64,000 bases of DNA from Polynucleobacter sp. MWH-P3-07-1 (GTDB lineage: Bacteria; Pseudomonadota; Gammaproteobacteria; Burkholderiales; Burkholderiaceae). The notes beneath the pieces are model-generated. The model saw nothing but the letters and a program-made list of their open reading frames with translations. It did not search any database and was not told the DNA's origin. The position numbers were made by a program, and so were the translations under genes. Shown here piece by piece: positions 53,231 through 64,000 of the stretch. The first letter of the stretch is position 1; every line of letters begins with the position of its first letter. The stretch is taken from assembly GCF_018687555.1 (NCBI RefSeq), contig NZ_CP061296.1:992001-1056000 (forward strand). The letters are read 5' to 3'.

Positions 53231-55285
53231 CTAGCGAACAAAAGGCAGGTAAGCGTACAAAACCCAAGCGAGCAATACCGCTAAGCCTGCAATCATTGCA
53301 AAGGCGTAGTGATAGAGATAACCGGATTGCAAATGGCGAATCACACCGGCAAAGCGCCCAACAGCATGCGCACTGCCATTAACCAAGAAACCATCGATGA
53401 TCTTTTGATCACCGCGGTGCCATAAGATACCGCCGATCCACAACAAGCCTTTAGCAAAGAAGGCTTGGTTGAAAGCATCGAGGTAGTACTTATTGTCGAG
53501 CAGCAACTTGATGGGGGCTAAGGCCTGAGCAAACTTCTCAGGAAGTTTGGTTGCCCATAAATAGCCAATCGCAGCAGAAAGCACTCCAAGCACAACCAAT
53601 AAGAGCACTGGAGAAGTAAAGGCATGCAAAGCCATGGCAATGGGGCCATGGAACTCTTCAGCCAATTCCATCATCGCTGGGTGCTTGCTGATATCGACAA
53701 AAATAGAGTCGCCGAAGAAAGTACCAAACAACATCGGTTCAATGGTGTAGAAGCCAATAATGACTGAAGGGATGGCCAACAAAATCAAGGGCAGTGTCAC
53801 AACCAGAGGGGACTCATGGGGTATCTCGCCGGGGGCAAGACCATGGTGAGCATGGTCATCGCCCTCTTCTGCGTGATGGTGATCGTGCGCATGTGAATCG
53901 TGATGGCCCCAACGCGCCTTGCCATGGAATACATAGAAGTAGAGGCGGAAAGAATATAGAGCAGTAACAAACACACTCGCCATCACCGCGAAGTAAGCAA
54001 AACCTGATCCAGGAATGTGGCTCGCCGCTACCGCCTCAATGATGGAATCTTTTGAATAGAAGCCAGAGAAGAATGGAGTACCAATCAATGCCAGATTACC
54101 CAAGAGCATCATTAAGCAAGTGATTGGCATGTACTTCCAAAGCCCGCCCATCTTGCGCATATCTTGCTCATGGTGCATGCCCAAAATCACGCTACCCGCT
54201 GCAAGGAACAACAGTGCTTTAAAGAAAGCGTGAGTCATCAAATGAAAGATGGCTACTGGATAAGCGGAAACACCCAATGCGACGGTCATATAGCCCAGCT
54301 GGGACAATGTGGAATACGCTACTACCCGCTTGATATCGTTCTGGACAATACCCAGAAAGCCCATGAATAGTGCTGTAATCGAACCAATAACCAAGATGAA
54401 GCTCAAAGCGGTATCAGACAGCTCAAAGAGGGGCGACATCCGTGCCACCATGAAGATGCCCGCAGTAACCATAGTTGCCGCATGAATCAAAGCAGAAATT
54501 GGAGTTGGGCCTTCCATAGAGTCTGGCAGCCAAACATGCAATGGAAACTGGGCTGATTTACCCATCGCACCAATAAACAAGCAAATACAAGCAACTGTCA
54601 CTAAGTTCCAGCCTGTACCAGGTAAAGTTTGTGCAGCTAAAGCGCTATTTTGCGCAAAGATGACGTCATACTGCATCGATCCTGTGCTGGCCAATAACAA
54701 ACCAATGCCAAGAATGAAACCAAAGTCACCAACGCGGTTGACCAAAAAGGCCTTCATATTGGCAAACACGGCAGACTGGCGCTCAAAATAGAAGCCGATC
54801 AAGAGATAAGACACTACGCCCACCGCTTCCCAACCAAAGAAGAGTTGCAAGAGGTTATTACTCATGACCAGCATCAGCATGGCAAAGGTAAACAAGGAAA
54901 TGTAAGAGAAGAAACGGTTATAGCCCTCTTCTCCAGCCATGTAGCCAATGGTGTAAATGTGAACCATCAAAGAGACGAAGGTGACCACACACATCATGGT
55001 GGCAGTTAATGGATCGATTAAGAAACCAATATCGAGATTGAGCTCACCCAATTGCATCCAGTGGTAAACGGTGCCATTGAAGTAGAAACCATCCATCACC
55101 TGCACTAAGACAAAGCAAGATAAAACAAAGGCAATCATCACACCCAAGATGGTGACAAACTGACAGGCCCCGTGACCAATACGATCACCGCCCAATTTAG
55201 TACCGAAGAATCCAGCGATGACAGAACCAATCAGCGGAGCTAATGGCACGGCACAGAGAACGGGAAGAGTTAAAGTGAATTGCAT
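53231..55285 (-). CDS. nuoL: NADH-quinone oxidoreductase subunit L
   Basis: Distal antiporter-like subunit, 684 residues, with the long lateral helix at the C-terminus. Conserved pieces: LNLDIGFLIDPLTATMMCVV, FFGWEAVGVVSYLLIGFYF, AFLVNRVGDFGFILGIGLLL, KSAQFPLHVWLPDSMEGPTP and DIKRVVAYSTLSQLGYMTVA. An unusual His/Asp/Glu-rich loop of about 30 residues (near residues 455-487) lies between membrane segments. It starts 2 bp after nuoK. Confidence 0.97.
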   Translation of the reverse strand: MQFTLTLPVLCAVPLAPLIGSVIAGFFGTKLGGDRIGHGACQFVTILGVMIAFVLSCFVLVQVMDGFYFNGTVYHWMQLGELNLDIGFLIDPLTATMMCVVTFVSLMVHIYTIGYMAGEEGYNRFFSYISLFTFAMLMLVMSNNLLQLFFGWEAVGVVSYLLIGFYFERQSAVFANMKAFLVNRVGDFGFILGIGLLLASTGSMQYDVIFAQNSALAAQTLPGTGWNLVTVACICLFIGAMGKSAQFPLHVWLPDSMEGPTPISALIHAATMVTAGIFMVARMSPLFELSDTALSFILVIGSITALFMGFLGIVQNDIKRVVAYSTLSQLGYMTVALGVSAYPVAIFHLMTHAFFKALLFLAAGSVILGMHHEQDMRKMGGLWKYMPITCLMMLLGNLALIGTPFFSGFYSKDSIIEAVAASHIPGSGFAYFAVMASVFVTALYSFRLYFYVFHGKARWGHHDSHAHDHHHAEEGDDHAHHGLAPGEIPHESPLVVTLPLILLAIPSVIIGFYTIEPMLFGTFFGDSIFVDISKHPAMMELAEEFHGPIAMALHAFTSPVLLLVVLGVLSAAIGYLWATKLPEKFAQALAPIKLLLDNKYYLDAFNQAFFAKGLLWIGGILWHRGDQKIIDGFLVNGSAHAVGRFAGVIRHLQSGYLYHYAFAMIAGLAVLLAWVLYAYLPFVR

Positions 55286-55287
55286 GA

Positions 55288-55596
55288 CTAGCCTTTAAGG
55301 TGGTCTAAGTCTTCAGCATTGATCGTATCCACCTTACGGAAGAGCACGACCAAGATTGCCAAACCAATCGCTGCTTCAGCAGCGGCCACGGTCAGAATGA
55401 AAAATACAAATACTTGACCTGCCATATCACCCAAGTAATGGGAGAAGGCAACAAAGTTCAGATTGACTGAGAGCAGCATGAGTTCGATCGCCATCAATAG
55501 CACAATCACGTTCTTGCGATTGAGGAAAATACCAATCACGCTTGTTGCAAATAAAATTGCGCTCAGTACAAGGTAGTGGGCCAGGGTTACAGTCAT
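55288..55596 (-). CDS. nuoK: NADH-quinone oxidoreductase subunit K
   Basis: A 102-residue, three-helix membrane subunit of complex [41 protein letters not shown] with the conserved membrane Glu, and [20 protein letters not shown] with the second Glu. Its start overlaps the nuoJ stop by 4 bp (ATGA). Confidence 0.97.
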   Translation of the reverse strand: MTVTLAHYLVLSAILFATSVIGIFLNRKNVIVLLMAIELMLLSVNLNFVAFSHYLGDMAGQVFVFFILTVAAAEAAIGLAILVVLFRKVDTINAEDLDHLKG

Positions 55597-56240
55597 TTCT
55601 TTTCTCCCCGTGCATCTTGCTTGGCAGCCATATCCGTATTCATTTTGACGATCCGCATCCGGTCTGCAGCTTTGACATTAATTTGCTCAGCCACGTTTTG
55701 GGGTTTCGCATCCTTACGATTCCGCAGGGTCAATGCAACGGCAGCAATGATGGCAACCAACAAAATGATGCCGGCGACTTCAAAGGCATAGACATAATCA
55801 ACGAAGATCAACATACCCAGTGCCTTGGTATTGCTCATGGTGGATTCTTCTAACATGGGCTGCACGGGAGAGCTAGTACCAATGAAGCTCCGAATCAAGA
55901 CAATTGATAGTTCGAGCACAATCACTGCGCCCATCAAGAAGGCGACTGGAAGGTATTTCTTAAAGTCACGGCGCAGATGCTCTAGATCAAGGTCAAGCAT
56001 CATCACCACGAATAGGAAGAGCACCATCACCGCGCCAACGTAAACCAAGATCAGGGCCAAACTGAGGAACTCGGCTTTGAGCAGCATCCACAAGCCTGAA
56101 GCACAAAAGAAGGCTAACACTAGGAACAAAGCCGCATGAACTGGGTTGCGAGCTGTAATGACTCGCAATGCAGAAATGACCAATAAGCCAGCAAAGGCGT
56201 AGAAGAAAACTGAAAAGATGGTGGAGGGATCGAATGTCAT
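55593..56240 (-). CDS. nuoJ: NADH-quinone oxidoreductase subunit J
   Basis: A 215-residue subunit with five membrane segments. It has [42 protein letters not shown] (helix 3 with the pi-bulge that links to the quinone site) and a C-terminal cytoplasmic tail. It lies 20 bp after nuoI and overlaps nuoK. Confidence 0.95.
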   Translation of the reverse strand: MTFDPSTIFSVFFYAFAGLLVISALRVITARNPVHAALFLVLAFFCASGLWMLLKAEFLSLALILVYVGAVMVLFLFVVMMLDLDLEHLRRDFKKYLPVAFLMGAVIVLELSIVLIRSFIGTSSPVQPMLEESTMSNTKALGMLIFVDYVYAFEVAGIILLVAIIAAVALTLRNRKDAKPQNVAEQINVKAADRMRIVKMNTDMAAKQDARGEKK

Positions 56241-56260
56241 GGTCTTATAGCTCGATTCGA

Positions 56261-56752
56261 TTAACGATAAGGTGCATCAACTGCACGGTTAGCTGCAATG
56301 TCTTTTTCATACTTATCGCCGACTGCTAGCAACATGTCTTTTGTGAAATACAGGTCGCCCCGCTTGTCACCAAAGTATTCAAATATATTGGTCTCGACAA
56401 TCGCATCTACTGGACAAGCTTCTTCGCAAAAACCGCAGAAGATACATTTAGTCAGATCAATGTCGTAACGGCTCGTGCGACGCGTACCGTCATCACGCTC
56501 AGCAGTTTCAATCGTAATAGCATAGGCAGGACAGACTGCTTCACACAGTTTGCAACCAATGCAGCGCTCTTCCCCGTTCTCATAGCGACGCAAAGCGTGC
56601 AAGCCACGGAAGCGAGGAGACTGAGGCGTTTTCTCTTCTGGATACTGAATCGTAATCTTGGGCTTAAACAGATAGCGGCCAGTAATCGACATCCCGGTCA
56701 AAATATCTTTGAGCATCAAGCTATTGAGAAATTGGTTGATTTTCTTAATCAT
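56261..56752 (-). CDS. nuoI: NADH-quinone oxidoreductase subunit I
   Basis: Carries the two [4Fe-4S] clusters N6a and N6b of the peripheral arm. Of its 163 residues, two ferredoxin motifs are clear: [12 protein letters not shown] and [12 protein letters not shown], each followed by the usual loop. An N-terminal amphipathic helix contacts the membrane. It is 9 bp after nuoH. Confidence 0.97.
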   Translation of the reverse strand: MIKKINQFLNSLMLKDILTGMSITGRYLFKPKITIQYPEEKTPQSPRFRGLHALRRYENGEERCIGCKLCEAVCPAYAITIETAERDDGTRRTSRYDIDLTKCIFCGFCEEACPVDAIVETNIFEYFGDKRGDLYFTKDMLLAVGDKYEKDIAANRAVDAPYR

Positions 56753-56761
56753 TGTCTTTAC

Positions 56762-57835
56762 CTATTTCCAAATATTCCATGGGGATACAACCCAAGCACC
56801 AATTACCATGACCCAGAATACAGAGATGGGAATAAAAATCTTCCAACCCAAGCGCATGATCTGGTCATAGCGATAGCGCGGCAAAGTGGCACGCAACCAA
56901 ATGACACAAGACAAAAGGAAGAAGGTCTTAGCAAACAACCAGAAGAAGCCGGGAATATCGCGCAAGATTGGTAAATCCACAATCGGCAACCAGCCGCCTA
57001 AGAACATTGTCGATGCCAAGGCAGCGATCAATATCATATTGGCGTATTCAGCTAAGAAGAACATCGCAAAGGCCATACCCGAGTATTCAACCATGTGGCC
57101 CGCAACAATTTCTGACTCCCCTTCAACCACGTCGAATGGGTGACGATTAGTCTCAGCCACGCCGGAAATGAAGTAGATCACAAACATTGGTAATAAAGGC
57201 AACCAGTTCCAGGAGAGGAAGTTCAAGCCTTTACTTGCGAAATAACCATGCATCTGGGATTCCACAATCGCACTCAGATTTAAAGAGCCTGAAGTTAACA
57301 AGACTGTTACCAAGGCAAAACCCATCGCAATCTCATAGGAGATCATCTGGGCTGATGCACGCATCGCGCCAAGGAATGGATATTTTGAATTGGATGACCA
57401 ACCAGCCAAGATGACGCCATAGACTCCAATGGAAGAAATCGCCATCACATAGAGCAAACCGGCATTAACGTCGGTCAATACCATTTTGGCCTGGAAAGGA
57501 ATCACAGCCCAAGCAGCAAAAGCCGGCATGATCACCATCACAGGGGCAATGATGTAGAGCACCTTACTTGCTTGCGCAGGAGAAATAATCTCCTTCATCA
57601 AGAGCTTAAGTGCATCAGCTATCGGTTGCAGTAAACCCAAGGGACCTACACGATTAGGTCCAAGACGGATATGCATCCAACCAATCAGCTTTCTTTCCCA
57701 TAAGGTTAGATAAGCCACTGCACCAAACATTGGCAGAACAATAATCACAATCCGTACTAAAGCCCAAACTAATGGCCATAGCGATCCCAATAGGGCTTCG
57801 CCTTGGGTATTAATCAGATTTAAGAAATCAGTCAT
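56762..57835 (-). CDS. nuoH: NADH-quinone oxidoreductase subunit H
   Basis: Forms the quinone channel at the joint of the two arms. Of 357 residues, conserved parts include [56 protein letters not shown] and the Glu-rich loop [20 protein letters not shown]. It starts 3 bp after nuoG. Confidence 0.97.
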   Translation of the reverse strand: MTDFLNLINTQGEALLGSLWPLVWALVRIVIIVLPMFGAVAYLTLWERKLIGWMHIRLGPNRVGPLGLLQPIADALKLLMKEIISPAQASKVLYIIAPVMVIMPAFAAWAVIPFQAKMVLTDVNAGLLYVMAISSIGVYGVILAGWSSNSKYPFLGAMRASAQMISYEIAMGFALVTVLLTSGSLNLSAIVESQMHGYFASKGLNFLSWNWLPLLPMFVIYFISGVAETNRHPFDVVEGESEIVAGHMVEYSGMAFAMFFLAEYANMILIAALASTMFLGGWLPIVDLPILRDIPGFFWLFAKTFFLLSCVIWLRATLPRYRYDQIMRLGWKIFIPISVFWVMVIGAWVVSPWNIWK

Positions 57836-57838
57836 CTC

Positions 57839-60157
57839 TTAGACCTTGCTCAAAGTAATTGGGCCGAACATGGCGCCTAACTTAGCGCTAGCTTCTGTAC
57901 CAGCAGAGATGCGCACTGCCCCTGCTGCTAAATTTGCTTCTAGCGTAACAGGCAGTTGTGTCGACAAATTCCCTTGGGTAATGGAAACGACATCACCCTC
58001 TTTAAGACTTAGCTCATTCATCGCAGCCTGGTTTAAGCCAATTTGATTGCCACGCTTGGCATCAGCAGTTCTTTGCAAGGCTGGGGCACGACGAACAATG
58101 GGATCCACCGAATAGATATTGACATCCGATACGCGCTCAAAGCCGTTTGTGGGAGCAGCATTGCTATTGGATACAGCAGGTGTTGCAGTGAACTGATTGT
58201 TGAGTTTGCCAACAAAGCTCTCACCCAAGGCATCGCCCAACACTTCTTCAGGCATATTGAATAAGAAACCATCTAGACCAAGCAAGCCACCAAGCACACG
58301 AAGGACCTTCCATGCAGGACGCGAATCACCCAAAGGTTTGACTGCTGGCTGAATGGTTTGTGCGCTGCCTTCTGCATTGATGAAGGTGGCAACGGTTTCG
58401 GTAAAGGCGCTAATAGGCAGGATGACATCCGCAGCCTCTAACAAGTCAGGGCTAGTGAATGGTGTCAATGCAATCACCGTATTGGCTTTGGCTAAAGCAG
58501 ACTTCGCTTGTTCAGGATTAGGTAAATCACGAGTAGGCTCAAGGTTCATGAGAATCACGGCGCGACGCTCACCAGACAATACTGAGTTCACGCCTGCGCC
58601 ATTGGCATTAACCAAACCTGCGCCGACTGCATTACCACCCACTGGTAAGAAACCAAAAGTAGCGCCAGTTTGCTCAGCAATAAATTGTGCCAAAACATGC
58701 AAATCACTTGCATGAGGATGAGCGATAGCAGCAGATCCCAGGAATACTGCACCAGCCTGACCGGAAAGGAGGCTGTCAGCGATTGCTTGAGCCGCTGGGG
58801 AAACACTGCCAGCAACTCCGGCTGGAGCTGAGGTGGATTTTGCTTTTGCAACTGCCATAGCAACTTCACCAAGACTATTAACCCAAGCGCTAGGCTTAAC
58901 ATTCAGACTCTTTGGTGCATCAATCAACCAATCATCGCCACCCGCATCGATCCGATGCAGAGCAAGGCCACGTTTAGCAGCTGCGCGCAAACGCACTGCC
59001 ATCAATGGCAAGTCTTTACGTAAATAACTGCCAATCACGAGCGCGCGATCTAACTGATCAAGCTTGGCGATCGGCATACCGAGCCATGGTGCCTCAGCAG
59101 CGCCGTCAATATTGGATTGCAATAAACGGGTTTCAATTTGATCTGAACCCAGTCCACGCACAATCTTTTGCAAGAGATGGAGTTCTTCTGTGCTCGAAAT
59201 CGGATGGGCCAATGCAGCAATCGCTTGTGGGCCATTCTCTGCCGCAATCGTTTTGAGTGAGCGGGAAACGTAATCTAAGGCAGACTCCCAATCTGTCTCC
59301 AGCCACTGACCCCCCTGCTTCACCATTGGCGAAGTCACGCGCTCTGCACTGTTAATACCCTCATAGGAGAAACGATCGCGGTCGCTAATCCAGCATTCAT
59401 TGATTGCTTCGTTCTCCAAAGCAACGACCCGCATCACTTTATTCGCTTTGGTTTGAATCGTTGTGTTGCTACCCAAACTATCGTGTGGGCTCACAGAACG
59501 TTTGCGAGCCAATTCCCAGGTACGAGCAGCATAGCGAAATGGCTTACTGGTCAATGCGCCAACTGGGCAAATATCAATCATATTGCCGGACAGCTCGGAA
59601 TCTACAGTCTGACCAACAAAGGTGGTGATTTCAGAATGCTCGCCACGGTTAATCATGCCTAACTCCATCACGCCAGCAATCTCTTGACCAAAGCGAACGC
59701 AACGGGTGCAATGAATACAGCGGGACATTTCTTCCATTGAAATCAATGGACCGACATTCTTATGAAACACCACGCGTTTTTCTTCTTCGTAACGCGAGTT
59801 TGACTTACCGTAGCCTACTGCCAAATCTTGCAACTGGCACTCACCACCTTGATCGCAAATTGGGCAATCCAGGGGGTGATTAATCAGCAAGAACTCCATG
59901 ACAGAGCGCTGCGCCTCTACTGCTTTAGCAGAGTGAGTGAAGACCTTCATGCCCTGAGTTACCGGTGTGGCGCAAGCGGGTAATGGCTTTGGTGCCTTTT
60001 CTACTTCAACCAGGCACATGCGGCAGTTAGCAGCAATCGAGAGCTTCTTGTGATAACAGAAATGCGGAACGTAGGTGCCCAACTTATTCGCGGCATGCAT
60101 CACCATCGAACCCTGAGGAACCTCAACTGTCTTACCGTCTAATTCGATTTCTACCAT
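57839..60157 (-). CDS. nuoG: NADH-quinone oxidoreductase subunit G
   Basis: Large iron-sulfur subunit, about 772 residues from the ATG at 60157 (MVEIELDGKTVEVPQG, the usual start; a TTG nine codons earlier is open). The N-terminal 2Fe-2S ferredoxin domain has FCYHKKLSIAANCRMCLVEV; then the His-Cys cluster near HPLDCPICDQGGECQLQ, CIHCTRCVRFGQEIAG, and CPVGALTSKPFRY. The C-terminal molybdopterin-oxidoreductase-like domain lacks cofactor function in complex I. Confidence 0.96.
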   Translation of the reverse strand: MVEIELDGKTVEVPQGSMVMHAANKLGTYVPHFCYHKKLSIAANCRMCLVEVEKAPKPLPACATPVTQGMKVFTHSAKAVEAQRSVMEFLLINHPLDCPICDQGGECQLQDLAVGYGKSNSRYEEEKRVVFHKNVGPLISMEEMSRCIHCTRCVRFGQEIAGVMELGMINRGEHSEITTFVGQTVDSELSGNMIDICPVGALTSKPFRYAARTWELARKRSVSPHDSLGSNTTIQTKANKVMRVVALENEAINECWISDRDRFSYEGINSAERVTSPMVKQGGQWLETDWESALDYVSRSLKTIAAENGPQAIAALAHPISSTEELHLLQKIVRGLGSDQIETRLLQSNIDGAAEAPWLGMPIAKLDQLDRALVIGSYLRKDLPLMAVRLRAAAKRGLALHRIDAGGDDWLIDAPKSLNVKPSAWVNSLGEVAMAVAKAKSTSAPAGVAGSVSPAAQAIADSLLSGQAGAVFLGSAAIAHPHASDLHVLAQFIAEQTGATFGFLPVGGNAVGAGLVNANGAGVNSVLSGERRAVILMNLEPTRDLPNPEQAKSALAKANTVIALTPFTSPDLLEAADVILPISAFTETVATFINAEGSAQTIQPAVKPLGDSRPAWKVLRVLGGLLGLDGFLFNMPEEVLGDALGESFVGKLNNQFTATPAVSNSNAAPTNGFERVSDVNIYSVDPIVRRAPALQRTADAKRGNQIGLNQAAMNELSLKEGDVVSITQGNLSTQLPVTLEANLAAGAVRISAGTEASAKLGAMFGPITLSKV

Positions 60158-60190
60158 GCTCACTTTAAGAAGTCCCGTACTCAATATCTT

Positions 60191-61489
60191 TTATAAAGGC
60201 CGCGCAGATTCTAAGCAGTGCTTATGTTCTACGTGATATGCAAATTCATCCATGTAATGCTTCAACATACCTTTCACAGGCATCGCCGCTGCATCTCCCA
60301 ATGCACAAATCGTCCGACCTTGAATATTGGCCGCGACATCATTGAGCAAATCCAAATCTTCTGGACGACCTTCACCGTGTTCGATGCGATTCACGATGCG
60401 CCATAACCAACCGGTACCTTCACGACATGGGGTGCACTGACCACAAGACTCTTCGTGATAGAAGTAAGAGAGGCGCAGTAAAGCGCGCACCATGCAGCGG
60501 GTGTCATTCATCACAATCACAGCGCCTGAACCTAACATTGAGCCGGCTTTTGCAATGCTGTCGTAATCCATTGTGAGATCCATCATCTGCGCACCAGGAA
60601 TCACTGGGGCAGATGATCCACCCGGAATGACCGCCTTAATCGCCCTGCCATCGCGCATCCCACCAGCCAACTTCAAGAGCTCAGCAAATGGCGTGCCCAT
60701 GGGGACTTCATAATTTCCGGGATAGGTAACGTCACCAGACACAGAGTAAATTTTTGTACCACCATTATTGGGCTTGCCCATATCCAAATACGCTTGACCG
60801 CCAATCGCCATAATGAATGGCACAGCGGCAAACGTTTCCGTATTGTTAATGGTGGTGGGTTTGCCATACAAACCATAGCTTGCTGGGAAAGGTGGCTTAT
60901 AACGCGGCTGACCTTTTTTACCTTCGAGCGACTCGAGCAAAGCAGTCTCTTCACCACAAATGTAAGCACCCCAACCTGGCGCAGCATGCAGTTGGAAGTT
61001 AAAGTCACTGCCCATGATCTTGTCGCCAAGATAGCCAGCGGCACGGGCTTGCTCAAGCGCCTCTTCAAAGCGAGTGTAGTCTTGCCAAATTTCCCCGTGG
61101 ATGTAGTTGTAACCCACCGAGATCCCCATGGTGTAAGCACCAATGATCATGCCTTCAATCAAGGCATGGGGGTTGTAACGCATGATGTCGCGGTCTTTAA
61201 ATGTTCCTGGCTCACCCTCATCAGAGTTGCAAACCAAATACTTCTGACCTGGGAACTGGCGGGGCATAAAGCTCCACTTCAACCCTGTTGGGAAGCCTGC
61301 ACCACCTCGACCCCGAAGGGAGGAAAGCTTTAGCTCGGCGATGATGGAGTCCGGTGTGACTTTATCCGCCAAGATACGACGTAACTGTTGATAGCCGCCA
61401 CGGCTCTCGTAATCCTTCAGACCCCAATTATTGCCATTGAGACCCGCCAAAATCAGGGGCTTAATGTGACGATCGTGCAAACTGGTCAT
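60191..61489 (-). CDS. nuoF: NADH-quinone oxidoreductase subunit F
   Basis: NADH-binding flavoprotein of complex I, 432 residues. It has [19 protein letters not shown] (FMN/NADH site), [36 protein letters not shown], and the N3 cluster [13 protein letters not shown] with the later Cys in GRTICALGD. Its ATG overlaps the nuoE stop by 4 bp. Confidence 0.97.
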   Translation of the reverse strand: MTSLHDRHIKPLILAGLNGNNWGLKDYESRGGYQQLRRILADKVTPDSIIAELKLSSLRGRGGAGFPTGLKWSFMPRQFPGQKYLVCNSDEGEPGTFKDRDIMRYNPHALIEGMIIGAYTMGISVGYNYIHGEIWQDYTRFEEALEQARAAGYLGDKIMGSDFNFQLHAAPGWGAYICGEETALLESLEGKKGQPRYKPPFPASYGLYGKPTTINNTETFAAVPFIMAIGGQAYLDMGKPNNGGTKIYSVSGDVTYPGNYEVPMGTPFAELLKLAGGMRDGRAIKAVIPGGSSAPVIPGAQMMDLTMDYDSIAKAGSMLGSGAVIVMNDTRCMVRALLRLSYFYHEESCGQCTPCREGTGWLWRIVNRIEHGEGRPEDLDLLNDVAANIQGRTICALGDAAAMPVKGMLKHYMDEFAYHVEHKHCLESARPL

Positions 61490-61989
61490 GCTGACTTCCC
61501 TTCTGCACGTAGCTCGGCTAAGAGAGCATCAATCTTTTCATTGCTCATAAAACTACACATCCGCTTGTTGTTCACGAGCATGACTGGGGAATCGCCACAA
61601 GCACCCATGCACTCGCCCTCTTTCAGGGTAAAAGTGCCACAAGGTGTGGTCTCGTTATAACCAATGCCGAGTGTTTCTTTTAAGTGAGTTGCTGCAGTTT
61701 CACCGTGAGTGAGTTGGCATGGTAAGTTAGTGCAAATCACCAACTTGTATTTGCCGACTGGCTTGGTGTCATACATATTGTAGAAAGTCGCAACCTCTTC
61801 TACTGCAATGCGAGGCATGCTCAAGATAGATGCAATTGTTTCAATCACATCAGAAGAAACCCAACCGATTTCAGTTTGAGCTGCAATCAGAGCAGCCATG
61901 ACGGCAGATTGCTTTTGCTCTGGAGGATATTTGGCGACATTACGCTCAATGTCGGCCATAGTTTGAGGGGATAGTTGAAGAATAGTCAT
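61486..61989 (-). CDS. nuoE: NADH-quinone oxidoreductase subunit E
   Basis: Thioredoxin-like 24-kDa subunit carrying cluster N1a. Its four ligands lie in [12 protein letters not shown] and [18 protein letters not shown]. The N-terminal helical part ([38 protein letters not shown]) is typical. 167 residues, 20 bp after nuoD. Confidence 0.97.
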   Translation of the reverse strand: MTILQLSPQTMADIERNVAKYPPEQKQSAVMAALIAAQTEIGWVSSDVIETIASILSMPRIAVEEVATFYNMYDTKPVGKYKLVICTNLPCQLTHGETAATHLKETLGIGYNETTPCGTFTLKEGECMGACGDSPVMLVNNKRMCSFMSNEKIDALLAELRAEGKSA

Positions 61990-62009
61990 AAGTCAGTGGC
62001 ACGCTGTTA

Positions 62010-63263
62010 TCAGCGGTCAATCTCTCCGAACACAATATCTTGGGTACCAATAATGGTGACGGCATCAGCAAGCATATGACCGCGAGACATCTCATCCATG
62101 GCTGCCAAATGCACAAAACCAGGAGCACGAATCTTCATACGGTAAGGCTTGTTTGCACCATCGGAAATTAAGTAGATACCGAACTCCCCCTTAGGATGCT
62201 CAACTGCGGAGTAAGCCTCGCCATCCGGTACGTGAATACCTTCGGTAAAGAGTTTGAAGTGATGAATTAATTCTTCCATATTGGTCTTCATGTCCACACG
62301 CTTCGGTGGAGAGACTTTATGGTTATCACTCATTACTGGACCGGGATTGGCTTTTAACCAAGCGATACATTGTTTGATGATGCGATTGGATTGATACATC
62401 TCTTCCATGCGCACTAAATAACGATCGTACGAGTCGCCATTCACGCCCACTGGAATATCAAAATCAAGGCGGTCATAGACTTCATAAGGCTGCTTCTTAC
62501 GCAAATCCCACTCGATGCCAGAACCGCGGAGCATTGGGCCAGTAAAGCCCAGCTGTAATGCACGCTCTGGAGATACAACACCAATGCCTACTAGGCGCTG
62601 TTTCCAGATTCGGTTATCCGTTAAGAGATTGCAGTACTCATCGACATTGGCATCAAAGCCATTCGAGAACTCTTCAATGAAATCTAATAAAGAACCACTG
62701 CGATCTTCGTTTAATCGCTTAATTGCAGAAGCACTACGCACTTTAGAGGCAGAGTACTTAGCCATCTGCTCAGGCAGATCACGATAGACTCCACCTGGAC
62801 GATAGTAAGCTGCGTGCATACGGGCACCAGAGACAGCCTCATACATATCAAAGATGGCTTCACGATCTCGGAAGGCATACAAAAAGACGGCCATCGCACC
62901 CACGTCTAGCCCGTGACAACCAATCCACAAGAGGTGATTGAGTAAGCGGGTCAGCTCATCAAACATCACCCGAATGTATTGAGCGCGCACTGGCACTTCA
63001 ACACCTAAGAGTTTCTCGATCGCCATCACATAGGCATGCTCATTGACCATCATCGATACATAGTCCAAACGATCCATATAAGGAACGTTCTGAATCCAAG
63101 TACGAGTCTCGGCGAGTTTTTCAGTAGCGCGATGCAATAAACCGATATGGGGGTCAGCACGCTGAATGACTTCGCCATCCAGCTCGAGCACTAAACGTAA
63201 AACGCCGTGCGCAGCGGGATGCTGAGGACCAAAGTTGAGGGTGTAGTTCTTAATTTGTGCCAT
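62010..63263 (-). CDS. nuoD: NADH-quinone oxidoreductase subunit D
   Basis: 49-kDa quinone-site subunit, 417 residues: [20 protein letters not shown] (quinone-site His), [34 protein letters not shown], and the C-terminal [18 protein letters not shown]. It is a separate gene from nuoC (not fused as in E. coli), 3 bp after it. Confidence 0.98.
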   Translation of the reverse strand: MAQIKNYTLNFGPQHPAAHGVLRLVLELDGEVIQRADPHIGLLHRATEKLAETRTWIQNVPYMDRLDYVSMMVNEHAYVMAIEKLLGVEVPVRAQYIRVMFDELTRLLNHLLWIGCHGLDVGAMAVFLYAFRDREAIFDMYEAVSGARMHAAYYRPGGVYRDLPEQMAKYSASKVRSASAIKRLNEDRSGSLLDFIEEFSNGFDANVDEYCNLLTDNRIWKQRLVGIGVVSPERALQLGFTGPMLRGSGIEWDLRKKQPYEVYDRLDFDIPVGVNGDSYDRYLVRMEEMYQSNRIIKQCIAWLKANPGPVMSDNHKVSPPKRVDMKTNMEELIHHFKLFTEGIHVPDGEAYSAVEHPKGEFGIYLISDGANKPYRMKIRAPGFVHLAAMDEMSRGHMLADAVTIIGTQDIVFGEIDR

Positions 63264-63266
63264 GAC

Positions 63267-63866
63267 TTAAACCGGGCCTCCGTACTGCTCTTCACGCACA
63301 ATGCGCGGAGTAATCTCACGCGCTTCAATGGTGACAGGTTGATAGACCACACGCTTGAGCTCTGGGTCATAGCGCATTTCCACATTACCGGTAATTGGGA
63401 AATCTTTGCGGAATGGGTGGCCAATGAAGCCATAGTCAGTCAGAATGCGACGCAGATCTTCATGACCGTCAAACAAGATCCCATACAGATCAAATGCTTC
63501 ACGTTCAAACCAATTGGCGCTGGCCCATACAGGTGTAAGTGAAGCAAGTACTGGGTACGAATCATCTGCCGCAAATACCCGCACTCTTAAGCGCCAGTTA
63601 TGCGCGATCGATAAGAGGTGTGTAACAACCGCAAAGCGCTGGCCTGACCAAGCTCCATCACGGAATTCTTGGTAATCAACGCCACACAAATCAATGAGCT
63701 GCTCAAAAGCCAAGGCAGGATCATTACGCAGTAAGAGTGCCGCCTCAGCATACGTATCCGCATTCAGCACTACGGTCACCTCACCCAAAGCAATTTCAAT
63801 GGATTGGGCACGCCCACCAAGAACGGGTTCAAGATTGGCAGCAAGTTGATTTAAGCGATCTGACAT
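63267..63866 (-). CDS. nuoC: NADH-quinone oxidoreductase subunit C
   Basis: 30-kDa subunit of the peripheral arm, about 199 residues from the ATG at 63866, which has GGAAAG 6 nt upstream; the frame opens 12 codons earlier over the nuoB end. It has [33 protein letters not shown], the signature [20 protein letters not shown], and [16 protein letters not shown]. Confidence 0.96.
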   Translation of the reverse strand: MSDRLNQLAANLEPVLGGRAQSIEIALGEVTVVLNADTYAEAALLLRNDPALAFEQLIDLCGVDYQEFRDGAWSGQRFAVVTHLLSIAHNWRLRVRVFAADDSYPVLASLTPVWASANWFEREAFDLYGILFDGHEDLRRILTDYGFIGHPFRKDFPITGNVEMRYDPELKRVVYQPVTIEAREITPRIVREEQYGGPV

Positions 63867-63867
63867 C

Positions 63868-64000
63868 TTAAGCTTTCCGTGCAATCGTGCTGGTGCGCGC
63901 AATCTTCGATTGCAGCTGAATGATGCCGTAGATCAATGCTTCAGCGGTTGGTGGACAGCCCGGTACATAAATATCGACTGGCACAATGCGATCGCAACCG
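63868..64000 (-). CDS. nuoB: NADH-quinone oxidoreductase subunit B, C-terminal part
   Basis: Translation of the minus strand from the window edge gives the NuoB end: [20 protein letters not shown], then [14 protein letters not shown] and a stop at 63868-63870. The Cys in GCPPTAEA is a ligand of cluster N2. The N-terminal three quarters lie beyond the window. One base separates its stop from the nuoC ATG. Confidence 0.95.

Overview
The window reads as a chromosomal segment of a freshwater betaproteobacterium, most like Polynucleobacter or a near relative in Burkholderiaceae. The grounds are gene order (rlmE-ftsH-folP-glmM ahead of pst-phoU-phoBR; carAB-greA; nuoB to nuoN in one run) and the protein sequences themselves. 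No species call is possible without a search. Most genes lie on the minus strand, with short spacers and many 4-bp ATGA overlaps.

Layout. 1-3165: accessory DNA holding a tyrosine recombinase cut by the window edge and a HAF-repeat autotransporter, and ending at the 3' end of a tRNA-Arg gene. 3166-3354: tRNA-Arg and tRNA-Pro. 3407-10102: phosphorus and membrane-lipid genes: PPK2, an OlsA/PlsC-type acyltransferase, a PlcP/LpxH-like phosphoesterase, a GT4 glycosyltransferase, DgkA, an OlsB-like acyltransferase and exopolyphosphatase. 10198-15584: small or poorly known genes (GDCCxxC protein, DUF2252, ArsC-like protein, secreted SRPBCC protein, secreted phosphoesterase, MgtC). 15593-22259: pstS-pstC-pstA-pstB-phoU-phoB-phoR. 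22389-29023: glmM, folP, ftsH, rlmE, yhbY, DUF4149, greA. 29084-39146: carB, carA, prpE, mltD, gloB, a methyltransferase, rnhA. 39232-43646: an RND efflux pair between rnhA and dnaQ. 44340-50211: tartrate-dehydrogenase family, SprT, OYE, mmsA, DUF1178, Nudix. 50230-64000: complex I genes nuoN back to nuoB, the last one partial.

How it fits together. Five sequences match the PhoB box pattern (two 7-bp CTGTCAT-like half-sites set 11 bp apart), each with a -10-like hexamer 9-11 bp further on. They lie before pstS, ppx, the olsB-like gene, the plcP-like operon, and an orphan leader upstream of the SRPBCC gene. With the enzymes encoded between 4385 and 8523, this suggests a compact phosphate-starvation locus: phospholipid head groups are removed (PlcP), diacylglycerol is glycosylated (Agt) or re-phosphorylated (DgkA), and phosphorus-free ornithine lipid is made (OlsB then OlsA). 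PPK2 and Ppx handle polyphosphate next to it.

The least expected signal is at 13386-13497. The best Pho box in the window drives minus-strand transcription into a strong intrinsic terminator after about 70 nt, and only 27 nt separate that terminator from the start codon of the secreted SRPBCC gene. It is either a PhoB-dependent small RNA or an attenuated leader. Functions rest on motifs and family knowledge only; nothing was searched or computed.
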